The notes under the pieces were generated by a model. That model was not told the origin of the DNA. It searched no databases and saw only the letters and a program-made list of their open reading frames with translations. From an uncultured Desulfovibrio sp. (GTDB lineage Bacteria; Desulfobacterota; Desulfovibrionia; Desulfovibrionales; Desulfovibrionaceae), in NCBI GenBank assembly GCA_937926875.1, contig CALBAX010000006.1, positions 1-9,888 on the forward strand: a DNA stretch of 9,888 nucleotides. Direction: 5' to 3'. This document shows, piece by piece, positions 1 through 7,047 of the stretch. A program made the translations under genes and the position numbers. The number at the start of each line of letters is the position of its first letter. Positions within the stretch are counted from its first letter, which is position 1.

Positions 1-313
1 AGGCTTTTCTGAGCGTCCAGAGAGGTGCAAAAAAATATTTTCAGATTTTTTACCGAATTGAGGTATCTGGAGAGGTATCACAGATGGAAATTTAATAAAA
101 ACTGATAAAAATAAGCGTGTTATATTTGTAGAGATTATCCCCTTGGGGACGCCAAGGAAAAATTAAGCGGAGAAATATACGCTCGATGAGGTATGTTTCT
201 TCGCTTTTTTTTAGAGCGTTTTCTTCTTAATGCTAAGTAATCTTAAATTGAGGAACGCAATTTTTCGTTCAAATCACCATATTTTGTTGCTCATTGAATC
301 GCTGCAGTCAAAG
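1..313. other. AT-rich stretch without a recognisable gene
   Basis: I see no convincing gene here on either strand. The DNA is AT-rich with several A and T runs, like the restriction-modification gene to its right and unlike the GC-rich remainder. The plus strand has a reading frame open from the left edge to a TAA at 93-95 (about 30 codons), which could be the tail of a gene starting outside the window, but it matches no family I know. The stretch also holds a cluster of GAGGTAT direct repeats (60-79 and 188-194) and a small hairpin (CCTTGG 141-146 with CCAAGG 152-157). It is probably intergenic DNA of an acquired segment. Confidence 0.5.
60..79. repeat. Tandem direct repeat GAGGTATC, two copies 12 bp apart
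   Basis: GAGGTATC occurs exactly at 60-67 and again at 72-79, separated by TGGA. A 7-base copy (GAGGTAT) recurs at 188-194, and a degenerate GAGGTGC lies at 22-28. The 12-bp period is close to one helical turn, which could suit a protein-binding site, but no nearby start codon or promoter ties it to a gene. Function unknown. Confidence 0.4.
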
Positions 314-345
314 AAACTGCCTTAGCTTAATAGCTAAGGCAGTTT
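314..345 (-). terminator. Intrinsic terminator of the restriction-modification gene
   Basis: A perfect 14-bp inverted repeat pairs AAACTGCCTTAGCT (314-327) with AGCTAAGGCAGTTT (332-345) around a 4-nt loop. It begins five bases after the stop codon of the leftward gene at 351-353. Read on the minus strand the stem ends in UUU and is followed by CUUU, giving a short interrupted U tract. Stem length and position make a Rho-independent terminator likely, and imply that the gene is not co-transcribed with anything further left. Confidence 0.8.
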
Positions 346-350
346 AAGAA

Positions 351-3300
351 TTACCGAATCAATGAGTTTACAAAAGTGTCTAACATGAGCTCATCGTTAA
401 CGTTAGGAATATTTCCTAGTTTAAATTTTTTAGCCATATTGGCCATTGCCATCATTGTATTATTCGCTTTATCAAATTTAGGAATATTAAGATATTCTGT
501 AACGCTTGTTCCCAAACTCAAAGCAGAAGAATACGCATTAATGACATTTGTAACTATTCGAGAGTTGAGAAAAGCAGTTAGATATGCAGCCTCATCTTCT
601 AGTTCCAATGGAACAAAATATACTTTATGGTCCGGTATAATTACTTTCGTCTCTCCGTAAATTTCACTAACATGCACATAGGCGGCAACAAACCCTCCAC
701 CAGACATTTCTTTCCAGACAACTTTGTATGGAGCAAACGTGTACTCTCCCGTAGACCAAATCGACCAAAAGGGTTTACCTCGTTGGAATCGGCGATAACT
801 AGAGCGCATTTCTAGAATTTTTTGGAATTCACTTAAGAATTTAAACGTGCGAGGTCTTGTCATTGGAAGAGTCTCATCTCCAAACATCCCTCGCTGCGGA
901 ACTATGACGCATTGTCCCGCTTGAGGAGCGGCCATAAATCTTTGCACATCGCGCCCCCTGAGCAGTGGGAATATATCCTCCCTTTCTACAATGGCACTTG
1001 TTGCAACTATGTCACGGCGGCGCCCCTTGCGGGGATCGTTACTTATATGAAGCAGTTTATTATTAGCGGGAACTGGATGCACAGAAACAAAAAATATACC
1101 ATTGACATCAGTAGTAATACCTTTTCGCGCGCGATAAGTAGATTTGTCAGAAGATTTAAAGAGCCTCGGCCAGACTTTTATTTCCCTACGAGTACCGACA
1201 AGCCATGGACCAGCATCGGTTCCTGGCACAGGCATAGCCTGAAGATCTTCATATGAGGACAGGTTCCCCCTAGATCCTCCTTTGAAGTATCGGCGATAGT
1301 TAACTGGATAAGTAGTCGCTTTTCCATTACGCCGTATGAGTAACAATGCAGGCCAATTGGCGACCCCGTCAAATGGGCGGAGTTGAGCATAGTCTTCCAC
1401 CATCTCTACTGTCATAGGCTCGTCGTTACCCATTGCCTTGCGAAGTTTCCAGCGCCGAAAGCCTTGACTAGATTCGTTTTTAAAAACTGTACCGGTAATG
1501 AGGAAAGCCAAGCTTCCCCCTTTTTTTACGAATCGTTCTAGTGCATGATATGTTACGACGGTTGATATATCCGACTGAATGCCACCTACCCATGCATCTT
1601 CGCTAAAGATATCCATTTGATCACAGATGGGCTTTATGAAGTTAGCATACGGCCGAGGAAGATGGCTCCATTTAACCCAAGGAGGATTACCTGCCACTAA
1701 GTCAATGTCCTTGATACAACCAGCCTTGATACGATCGAATAGAATGAGACACCAAATACCATTCCAATGATTACGATGTAAATCAATAAGGGCTATGATT
1801 GTCTGTTTAAGAACGTTTAAATTTATTGTAGTTAAATATTTGATGGTAGGAGAAAAAGCTTTCAAAGATGACATAATATCATCACATACTAGACCGGCAT
1901 CAATACATGCTCTTAGATGATCCATCACTGAAAAAAAATCTGAGGATTCTGCAAGTGGCATAGGAATAGAAAATGTACGCTCTCCTTTTTCTGTCAATAT
2001 TGAATGCGTGAATACCTCATCTGTAGGATTTGCGGTATTAATGGCATCCGCTAAAAATATTGGTAGTAGAACAGGAGACGATGGAGAAAATCTTCCTGAT
2101 AGAAATACAACAATAGAAGCGCGGGCAGTTAGGACTGCAAGAGGATTAAGGTCAAACCCATATAACCCGTGTAACAGCTCTTTTGCAGACGTATGGTTTG
2201 CGGCTTTTTCAAGACGACGGCGTAACCCTTCTAAAATAAAAGTTCCACTTCCACATGTTGGATCCAGAAGGGATTGATTAGTGCACCAACCTGCAGCATC
2301 TATTATATGTGATGCCAACCAGTCTGGTGTGTAATACTCTCCGAGTGCATGACGCATTGAGGCTGGCGTGAACTCCATATACAGCCCTTTAAATAAATCT
2401 CGGACAGATTCTGGACTCTTTCTTGTAACATCGAAGTCAATGGTCCTCAGTCGTTCTAGTAAAACTCCCAATGGCTCTTCCAGATTTTCGGCAACATCAT
2501 CTCCGAGATACCATGAGAAAAAATCTGTACTTAGCATATTGATAATACCAAATATCTTGAAATATCCTCCATCCTCAATACGTTTGAGAAAGGTCCTAGG
2601 ATTTGAAGAAGGACTGATTGCTTCAGAGGATTGGGAAGCTAATGCATAAACCGCACAGACTTTCGCAACGATAGCGATATATGTGCTCAAAGCGAATACA
2701 TACGCTTGAGGGTTATCCATATATCTGATTCCGTGGCTTCGGCTTGCATCTTCTAGATACCGTGCGAGGCGTTCGGTTTCAGTTCCATCGACCTGACCAA
2801 AAAGTCTGGTCCACTCAGTGTATATCAGTTTCGTTCTGGTGGTCGAACCACTTGTTTGTGCTTGACATATTGAGCGAAATAAGGCCGGTAGAAGTTTTCG
2901 GCCTACCTCGGTATCTGGACCAATAAACTGTTTGAGCAGTAATGGACTTACTAAGGGACGACCGCCATCTGATATGAGAGATAGAAGACGATTGAGGCAA
3001 AGTCCATCTAGTGGTCGTGCAGGTTCCCAGATAAATTTGTTGTTTGATATATATCCAAATGTAATTGTTTCACCATCCCATGCAACAAGAGAATATCTAT
3101 TAATGGGTCTTCCCTCTTCCTGCGATAAAAGATTAGCATATTCTTCAGCTTGTCTACGTGCGTGACGAAGCTGAGCATTTTCTGAGTTATTAAATGATCG
3201 TGGTGGCTCATATTCTATAATTGTTGAACCATGCACTGCATCAATGCGATGATTATTTAAAGTTAATCTATGTTCATATGTATATGGATTCCAAAAAATA

Positions 3301-3440
3301 TTTAGTTTAGTACATAGTTTCTCAATTACTCTTTCAGCATTAATTTTAAATTGTTCTTCATTGTTCGAGGCATTGGCAGCTTCAAGTAGTTTTCTCAAAG
3401 CCTTACTTGTCTCTTCAGAGGACAATAAAATATTTTTCAT
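351..3440 (-). CDS. Eco57I/type IIG-like restriction-modification protein (N6-adenine DNA methylase)
   Basis: This 1029-residue protein probably both methylates adenine in a specific DNA site and cuts unmethylated DNA, as one-polypeptide type IIG enzymes do. An N-terminal PD-(D/E)XK-like motif has D67, then E76-Y-E78, with Glu where Lys is usual. A helical linker follows. Methylase motifs are GEYYTP (367-372, motif X), DPTCGSGTF (393-401, SAM binding), FDLNP (429-433) and the catalytic NPPW (585-588). Motifs II and IV are about 150 residues apart. The C-terminal part, including LLRGRDVQRF (826-835) and YLTAFLNS (953-960), looks like a target-recognition region. The ATG start has AGGAA six bases upstream on the minus strand. 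Codon use is AT-rich, unlike the genes at right, which points to horizontal transfer. No separate specificity or endonuclease gene is in the window. A pure methylase with a dead nuclease domain is possible. Methylase certain; nuclease activity inferred. Confidence 0.9.
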   Translation of the reverse strand: MKNILLSSEETSKALRKLLEAANASNNEEQFKINAERVIEKLCTKLNIFWNPYTYEHRLTLNNHRIDAVHGSTIIEYEPPRSFNNSENAQLRHARRQAEEYANLLSQEEGRPINRYSLVAWDGETITFGYISNNKFIWEPARPLDGLCLNRLLSLISDGGRPLVSPLLLKQFIGPDTEVGRKLLPALFRSICQAQTSGSTTRTKLIYTEWTRLFGQVDGTETERLARYLEDASRSHGIRYMDNPQAYVFALSTYIAIVAKVCAVYALASQSSEAISPSSNPRTFLKRIEDGGYFKIFGIINMLSTDFFSWYLGDDVAENLEEPLGVLLERLRTIDFDVTRKSPESVRDLFKGLYMEFTPASMRHALGEYYTPDWLASHIIDAAGWCTNQSLLDPTCGSGTFILEGLRRRLEKAANHTSAKELLHGLYGFDLNPLAVLTARASIVVFLSGRFSPSSPVLLPIFLADAINTANPTDEVFTHSILTEKGERTFSIPMPLAESSDFFSVMDHLRACIDAGLVCDDIMSSLKAFSPTIKYLTTINLNVLKQTIIALIDLHRNHWNGIWCLILFDRIKAGCIKDIDLVAGNPPWVKWSHLPRPYANFIKPICDQMDIFSEDAWVGGIQSDISTVVTYHALERFVKKGGSLAFLITGTVFKNESSQGFRRWKLRKAMGNDEPMTVEMVEDYAQLRPFDGVANWPALLLIRRNGKATTYPVNYRRYFKGGSRGNLSSYEDLQAMPVPGTDAGPWLVGTRREIKVWPRLFKSSDKSTYRARKGITTDVNGIFFVSVHPVPANNKLLHISNDPRKGRRRDIVATSAIVEREDIFPLLRGRDVQRFMAAPQAGQCVIVPQRGMFGDETLPMTRPRTFKFLSEFQKILEMRSSYRRFQRGKPFWSIWSTGEYTFAPYKVVWKEMSGGGFVAAYVHVSEIYGETKVIIPDHKVYFVPLELEDEAAYLTAFLNSRIVTNVINAYSSALSLGTSVTEYLNIPKFDKANNTMMAMANMAKKFKLGNIPNVNDELMLDTFVNSLIR

Positions 3441-3544
3441 GTTTGATTCCTGTATAGGTAGAGAGTGCTGGCTAAGTCAGGCTTAGAGCTAAACGCATAA
3501 GGATTTGAGGAACATTACTACTTGCCATTGCATTATTTTCTCAG

Positions 3545-4243
3545 CTACAGCGACCGTTCCTGAAGGCCGGAGCGGGGCGTGCTGTCGGGCCGGGGAGGCT
3601 CGGTCACACCTTCCATGCCGGGCAGGGCATCATGCACGTCCGTGGGGGGAAGTTCGCCTTCGCCCACGCGAGGGATGGCACGGCTGTCACGCACGGTGAG
3701 CTTGCAGGCCAGGCCGTAGCATTCGTACACAGCGGCCACAGTGGCCTGCAGAGGCTCGCCCTTGCGCAGCGGCGGCGGCACCAGCACATAATAGGTGCGG
3801 CTTTCGGAGCCCAGATGCGGGCGGACATCGCAGGCGATAAGCCATTCGTCTTTTTCGTCGCTGTTCCAGTCCACGATGCCCAACATGGCCAGATTGATGG
3901 TCTGGGTGGGATGGACGATGGTAAAGCCGGTCTTGCGCACGGTGGCATGGCTGGAGGGCGTGCGCGTAGCGGCAAAGGTGCTGCCCAGATAGACGTGGCC
4001 CCTGTCATTGAACAGGAATTCGGGCGAGAGCTGGCGGAAAAGGATCTCGCCATAGTTCTCGCCACCGCCACCGGGCAGGGAGATATAGCTGCCATCGTCG
4101 GTGAGCAGGCCGCGGGCTTTCATTTCTTGGGGCATGCGCTGGCTCATGGTCACGAAGCCGGACTTGTCCACAACAGTCACGCCCTTGGCGCCACAACCGG
4201 CCAGCAAAAAGGCCGCGCAAAGCAACAGAAGAAAACGGGTCAT
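3545..4243 (-). CDS. Putative lipoprotein of unknown function
   Basis: A 232-residue protein with a lipoprotein signal: MTR, a hydrophobic stretch (residues 4-14) and the lipobox LAGC with Cys17 as the expected lipidated residue. The following residues are G-A rather than Asp, so outer-membrane sorting is plausible, but this rule is less tested outside enterics. I do not recognise the family. The mature part is globular, with an acidic segment DWNSDEKDEW (125-134) that faintly recalls FG-GAP/VCBS-type metal-binding loops, three further cysteines (138, 175, 180) and a proline-rich tail. I chose the ATG at 4241-4243 because GAGG lies six bases upstream. An in-frame TTG six codons earlier would place that site inside the gene. 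It lies downstream of the YcaO gene on the same strand with a 188-nt gap, so co-transcription is uncertain. Its stop codon abuts the AT-rich acquired segment, and no native terminator is visible after it. Confidence 0.75.
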   Translation of the reverse strand: MTRFLLLLCAAFLLAGCGAKGVTVVDKSGFVTMSQRMPQEMKARGLLTDDGSYISLPGGGGENYGEILFRQLSPEFLFNDRGHVYLGSTFAATRTPSSHATVRKTGFTIVHPTQTINLAMLGIVDWNSDEKDEWLIACDVRPHLGSESRTYYVLVPPPLRKGEPLQATVAAVYECYGLACKLTVRDSRAIPRVGEGELPPTDVHDALPGMEGVTEPPRPDSTPRSGLQERSL

Positions 4244-4249
4244 TGGGTA

Positions 4250-4253
4250 CCTC
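4250..4253 (-). promoter_or_regulatory. Ribosome binding site GAGG deciding the lipoprotein start
   Basis: On the minus strand GAGG sits six bases before the ATG at 4241-4243. This supports the shorter lipoprotein form, which starts directly with a basic residue and the hydrophobic signal core, over an upstream TTG start. Confidence 0.65.
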
Positions 4254-4297
4254 GGTAACAAATCATATCAGGAAAAGAGGTGTACGCGTCCCGGCAG

Positions 4298-4336
4298 GGC
4301 TTGTAAAGCCGCTTTCTCCTTATCTTTTTAAGGAGA
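4298..4336. other. Two adjacent hairpins between the YcaO and lipoprotein genes
   Basis: GGCTT (4298-4302) pairs with AAGCC (4306-4310), and TCTCCTTA (4315-4322) pairs with TAAGGAGA (4329-4336) around a 6-nt loop. Neither is followed by a U tract on either strand, so they do not qualify as canonical intrinsic terminators. They could stabilise or process the 3' end of the YcaO message or belong to the lipoprotein leader. The rest of the 4262-4431 spacer shows nothing else clear. Confidence 0.35.
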
Positions 4337-4431
4337 GCAGGGCAGCAGCCCGCCAGGTCGGAAGGCGAGGATAGAGGAAGAAAGCCTCATCAGAACTTTC
4401 TCCCCGATAACCATGGGCACCGGGCCAATAC

Positions 4432-6177
4432 CTAAAGGGATGCTTTAAGTTCTTCCAGATGCGTGCGGGCAAAGTCCAGCGAAGGATCCACTTCCAGCGC
4501 GGCTGCCAGGTGTTCCATGGCGGCTTCCTTCTGGCCCAGGAATTTTTCACACAGGCCCAGATTGGCCAGGTCCATCACCGAGCCTTTGTCCACCTTGAGC
4601 ACGGCACGGAAGGCGGCGGCAGCCTCTTCATAGCGCTTGAGCTTGAACAGGCAGACGCCCAGCAGATTGCCGTACTCCTTCATGTCCGGGCACAGGGCCA
4701 CCGCATCATGCAGGGGGGACAGGGCCTTTTCCCAGTCGGCGATCAGCGTGGAGGCATAGCCCTCGTAGAAGGCGGCCAGGCCTTTGGCATCGTTTTCCGG
4801 TTGCAGGGGACGGGCCTGGGCGAAAAGGTCGCGGGCATCTTCAAAACGTTCCGCGCGCAGGGCCAGCATGGCCCGGAAAAAGGGCAGGAAATGAGCTCCG
4901 GGGTAGCAGCGCTCCAGTACGGCCAGACCATGCAGGGCCGTGTCCTCATCCGCTTCTTCAGCCAGCTTGCGGCCCACGAACAGGCCGATGCTCTGGTTGC
5001 GGTCACGCTCGCGGAAGGAGAGCCCCGGAGCGATGCAGTAGTGGGCCGGGACGCCCAGATCGGGATGTGTGGTCTCCACAGCGTAGACCTGTACCGGCTC
5101 CAGACCATGCAGCGCCTGGAGCAGCTCGTCGCGGATGTCGGGCCCTTCCACGCTGGGCAGGCTGGACAGGCGGCAGGCGGGCCCTTCCAGCAGCCACTGG
5201 ATGTCTTCCAGACGGTCGAACTTGGAAAGGCCGGAGGCTTCGTAGCAGGCCTGTGTGCAGAAATCACCGCCCAGCTGGGCGATCTCCGTAACGGCACGGA
5301 TGGCGGCCTTGGCCGGTGAAGCGGCGGTGCCGGCCGTGAACACGATCTCGGAGCGATCCGGGAAGGTGGCCGGGTCCCAGGCGACCGCGCCGACAGTGGG
5401 CAGCGGCATGCCCAGGGAGAAATCCTTGAGCACGATATGGATGCCTTCCCGCTCAAAGGCGGACAGCAGGTCGCGCAGGGTGGGATCGTCCACCTCGTAA
5501 GGATCGATGGTGGGGGTGGTCAGGCGTTCCCGGTCGATGTGGCAGCAGACATGGCGCTCCACCAGCTCGGAAAGACCTTGCAGAAGGGATTCTTCCGGGC
5601 TGTTGCCCGCGGACGTGCCGTTGAATTCTCCCAGCAGCTTGAACCAGTCCAGCGGCAGCCAGACAGTGCGGCCGTCAGCCAGATGCGTGGCAGGAAAGAA
5701 ATTCCAGCGCAGGGTGCTCATGGCTTCGCGGGCCTGCTCGGGGGAAAGGCTGTCGTCCACGGAGCGGCAGATCTCCTCGATGGGCAGCAGATCCTTGCCG
5801 AAGCGTGCTTCAGCCTCGGCCCAGGTGGCGCTGACCATATGCGGCAGGCGCTGCCAGAAGCTGAAGAAGGCAAAGCGTTCCATAAGTTCCATCAGTGCGG
5901 AAGCGCGGGCCTGTTCCGGCGAGGAACCTTTGCCCATCTGCTTGCGGGTGGGCATGATGCCGCGGGCGTCCTTGCCGCAGACGCTGAGGTAGACCGGGAT
6001 GCCCAGACGGCCCACATCCACGCGGCGGACTTCGGCCAGGATGTCCAGACCGGCGGCCTGCATGCGGGCCTGCACGCGTTCATAGGTCTCCTGGGGAGAG
6101 ATGGTCTTGTCCAGGTCGCGGGTATAGCCCTTGGGGCAGGACTGCAGACGGATGACAGGAAGAGTGGTCGTGCTCAT
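4432..6177 (-). CDS. YcaO-domain protein with C-terminal TPR repeats
   Basis: A 581-residue protein. YcaO domains use ATP to phosphorylate a backbone amide, forming azolines, thioamides or amidines in peptides; E. coli YcaO instead assists RimO-dependent methylthiolation of ribosomal protein S12. Conserved ATP/Mg-binding segments are visible: SALMELMER (93-101, E97 and E100), SAGNSPEESLLQGLSELVER (189-208, E204 and E207) and AAIRAVTEIAQ (291-301, E298). YEASGLSKF (312-320) resembles the segment near the end of the core in YcaO-like members. From about residue 430 to the end, helical repeats of TPR type follow (for example RYEEAAAAFRAVLKVD, 515-530), probably for partner binding. No precursor peptide or cyclodehydratase partner gene is nearby, so a peptide-natural-product role is unlikely. 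The ATG lies 2 nt after the stop of the methyltransferase gene and the nearest GGAG is 14 nt away, which suggests translational coupling. Domain call firm; substrate unknown. Confidence 0.9.
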   Translation of the reverse strand: MSTTTLPVIRLQSCPKGYTRDLDKTISPQETYERVQARMQAAGLDILAEVRRVDVGRLGIPVYLSVCGKDARGIMPTRKQMGKGSSPEQARASALMELMERFAFFSFWQRLPHMVSATWAEAEARFGKDLLPIEEICRSVDDSLSPEQAREAMSTLRWNFFPATHLADGRTVWLPLDWFKLLGEFNGTSAGNSPEESLLQGLSELVERHVCCHIDRERLTTPTIDPYEVDDPTLRDLLSAFEREGIHIVLKDFSLGMPLPTVGAVAWDPATFPDRSEIVFTAGTAASPAKAAIRAVTEIAQLGGDFCTQACYEASGLSKFDRLEDIQWLLEGPACRLSSLPSVEGPDIRDELLQALHGLEPVQVYAVETTHPDLGVPAHYCIAPGLSFRERDRNQSIGLFVGRKLAEEADEDTALHGLAVLERCYPGAHFLPFFRAMLALRAERFEDARDLFAQARPLQPENDAKGLAAFYEGYASTLIADWEKALSPLHDAVALCPDMKEYGNLLGVCLFKLKRYEEAAAAFRAVLKVDKGSVMDLANLGLCEKFLGQKEAAMEHLAAALEVDPSLDFARTHLEELKASL

Positions 6178-6179
6178 GG

Positions 6180-6887
6180 CTACTGCTTGCGCTCCAGGAT
6201 ATGCAGGACGTAGATGCGGCGCTGTTCCTTGCCGTCGGCATCCTGGCTCTTGACGCCGATATGGCCTTCCTGCACCTGGAAGGTCTTGGCCGCCAGCTTG
6301 GCAAAATGCGGTTTGGCGCGGGCCATGTCCGTGCAGAATACGGCCTTGCCGCCCGGAGCCAGATGACGGTCCACGAATTTCAGCAGCGGCCGGTGCAGGT
6401 CATCGAGATACAGGAGCTCCGAAGCAACGATGCGGTCGAAGCCTTCGGGGAAGCGTTCGTCCTTGCCGGGGCGGGAAACGTCCAGATAGCAGACGTCGAT
6501 CAGATCCTGAAGGTTGTTGCGCAGCACATTGGCCCGGGCGAACTGGAGAGCGTCGTTGACGATGTCGCTGGTCACGATGTGGCGAAAGCCGTAACGGGAG
6601 GCCACAAGGCTGAGCACGCCGCAGCCGCCGCCCAGTTCCAGCATGGTCTTGCCCTCGGGCTCCAGCTTGCGCAGGAAACGTCCCAGCACGAAGGAGCCCG
6701 GCCAGACCTTGGCCCAGAGCGGCAGGTCTTTCAGCGGGTCATGGATGGCGTGCCGTGCCAGCAGCCCGTCCAGATGGCTCCGCATATTGTTGATGTTCAG
6801 GACCTCCAGCTGGCCGTCATCCAGCTGCAGGGGAACAAAGTCCACATCGAAGGTCTTGCGGATGTCCGCAAGGATATGGTCCAGCAT
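6180..6887 (-). CDS. Class I SAM-dependent (protein) methyltransferase, METTL21/METTL20-like
   Basis: A 235-residue seven-beta-strand methyltransferase. Visible signatures are LPLWAKVWPGSFVLGRFL (55-72), typical of this group just before the core; the SAM-binding loop LELGGGCGVLSL (83-94, motif I); the acidic residue D108 in VTSDIVNDAL for the ribose; and FDRIVASELLYLDD (150-163), which corresponds to the D-x-x-Y type segment of METTL21-like protein lysine methyltransferases. This points to a protein rather than small-molecule substrate, but that is inference. The ATG start has GGGAG six bases upstream on the minus strand, so it is well supported. It is the first gene of a two-gene operon: its TAG is followed after 2 nt by the YcaO start. 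The leader contains an intrinsic terminator and a hairpin next to the ribosome binding site (described separately). It is not PrmA, which is encoded divergently next door. Confidence 0.88.
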   Translation of the reverse strand: MLDHILADIRKTFDVDFVPLQLDDGQLEVLNINNMRSHLDGLLARHAIHDPLKDLPLWAKVWPGSFVLGRFLRKLEPEGKTMLELGGGCGVLSLVASRYGFRHIVTSDIVNDALQFARANVLRNNLQDLIDVCYLDVSRPGKDERFPEGFDRIVASELLYLDDLHRPLLKFVDRHLAPGGKAVFCTDMARAKPHFAKLAAKTFQVQEGHIGVKSQDADGKEQRRIYVLHILERKQ

Positions 6888-6903
6888 CGTCGTCTCCCGT
6901 ATA

Positions 6904-6943
6904 TTTTCCGCCTGGGCCGGATATGTCCCGGCTGGCCGGAAAA
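6904..6943 (-). promoter_or_regulatory. Leader hairpin just upstream of the methyltransferase ribosome binding site
   Basis: In minus-strand RNA, UUUUCCG (6943-6937) pairs with CGGAAAA (6910-6904), CC with GG after one bulged G, and GCCGG (6932-6928) with CCGGC (6920-6916) around a 7-nt loop. That makes about 14 base pairs with one bulge and one small internal loop. The base of the stem ends only five bases before the GGGAG at 6894-6898, so folding could affect translation initiation. Confidence 0.45.
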
Positions 6944-6981
6944 GGCTTGTAGAATTCTCAGGGGATCACTAAGAAAAGCTG

Positions 6982-7015
6982 AAAAAAAGGAGGCGCCCCG
7001 CCCGGGGACGCACTC
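6982..7015 (-). terminator. Intrinsic terminator in the leader of the methyltransferase-YcaO operon
   Basis: Read on the minus strand, GAG (7015-7013), GCG (7011-7009) and CCCC (7007-7004) pair with GGGG (6999-6996), CGC (6995-6993) and CUC (6992-6990). This gives a 10-bp GC-rich stem with two single-U bulges and a GGGC loop, then C and seven U residues (6988-6982). The form is that of a strong Rho-independent terminator. There is no gene ahead of it on this strand, since prmA runs the other way, so it must act in the methyltransferase leader or end a short independent RNA. Confidence 0.65.
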
Positions 7016-7047
7016 ACGAAACAGACGGCAAAAGCCGATGCCGACAA

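Noticed and set aside
141..157. Hairpin CCTTGG/CCAAGG as a terminator
   Set aside because: The stem is only 6 bp, no gene ends beside it, and there is no suitable U tract after it on the plus strand.
50..359. TTACCGAAT at 50-58 and 351-359, as if the end of the restriction-modification gene were duplicated
   Set aside because: Similarity does not extend beyond nine bases, and the minus-strand frame at 50-58 closes after about 13 codons.
351..3440. Reading the methylase as PglX of BREX or DrmMI of DISARM
   Set aside because: No partner gene of either system is in the window, the protein has its own N-terminal nuclease-like motif, and a terminator follows it directly, so a stand-alone type IIG protein fits better. 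Partners beyond the left edge cannot be excluded.
248..3513. Nine-base direct match TTGAGGAAC at 248-256 and 3505-3513 as possible insertion duplication
   Set aside because: The flanks do not match, and a 9-base match between two AT-rich stretches of this size is not unlikely by chance.
3632..4258. Plus-strand frame opposite the lipoprotein gene
   Set aside because: The minus-strand frame has a lipobox and a proper ribosome binding site; the opposite frame has neither.
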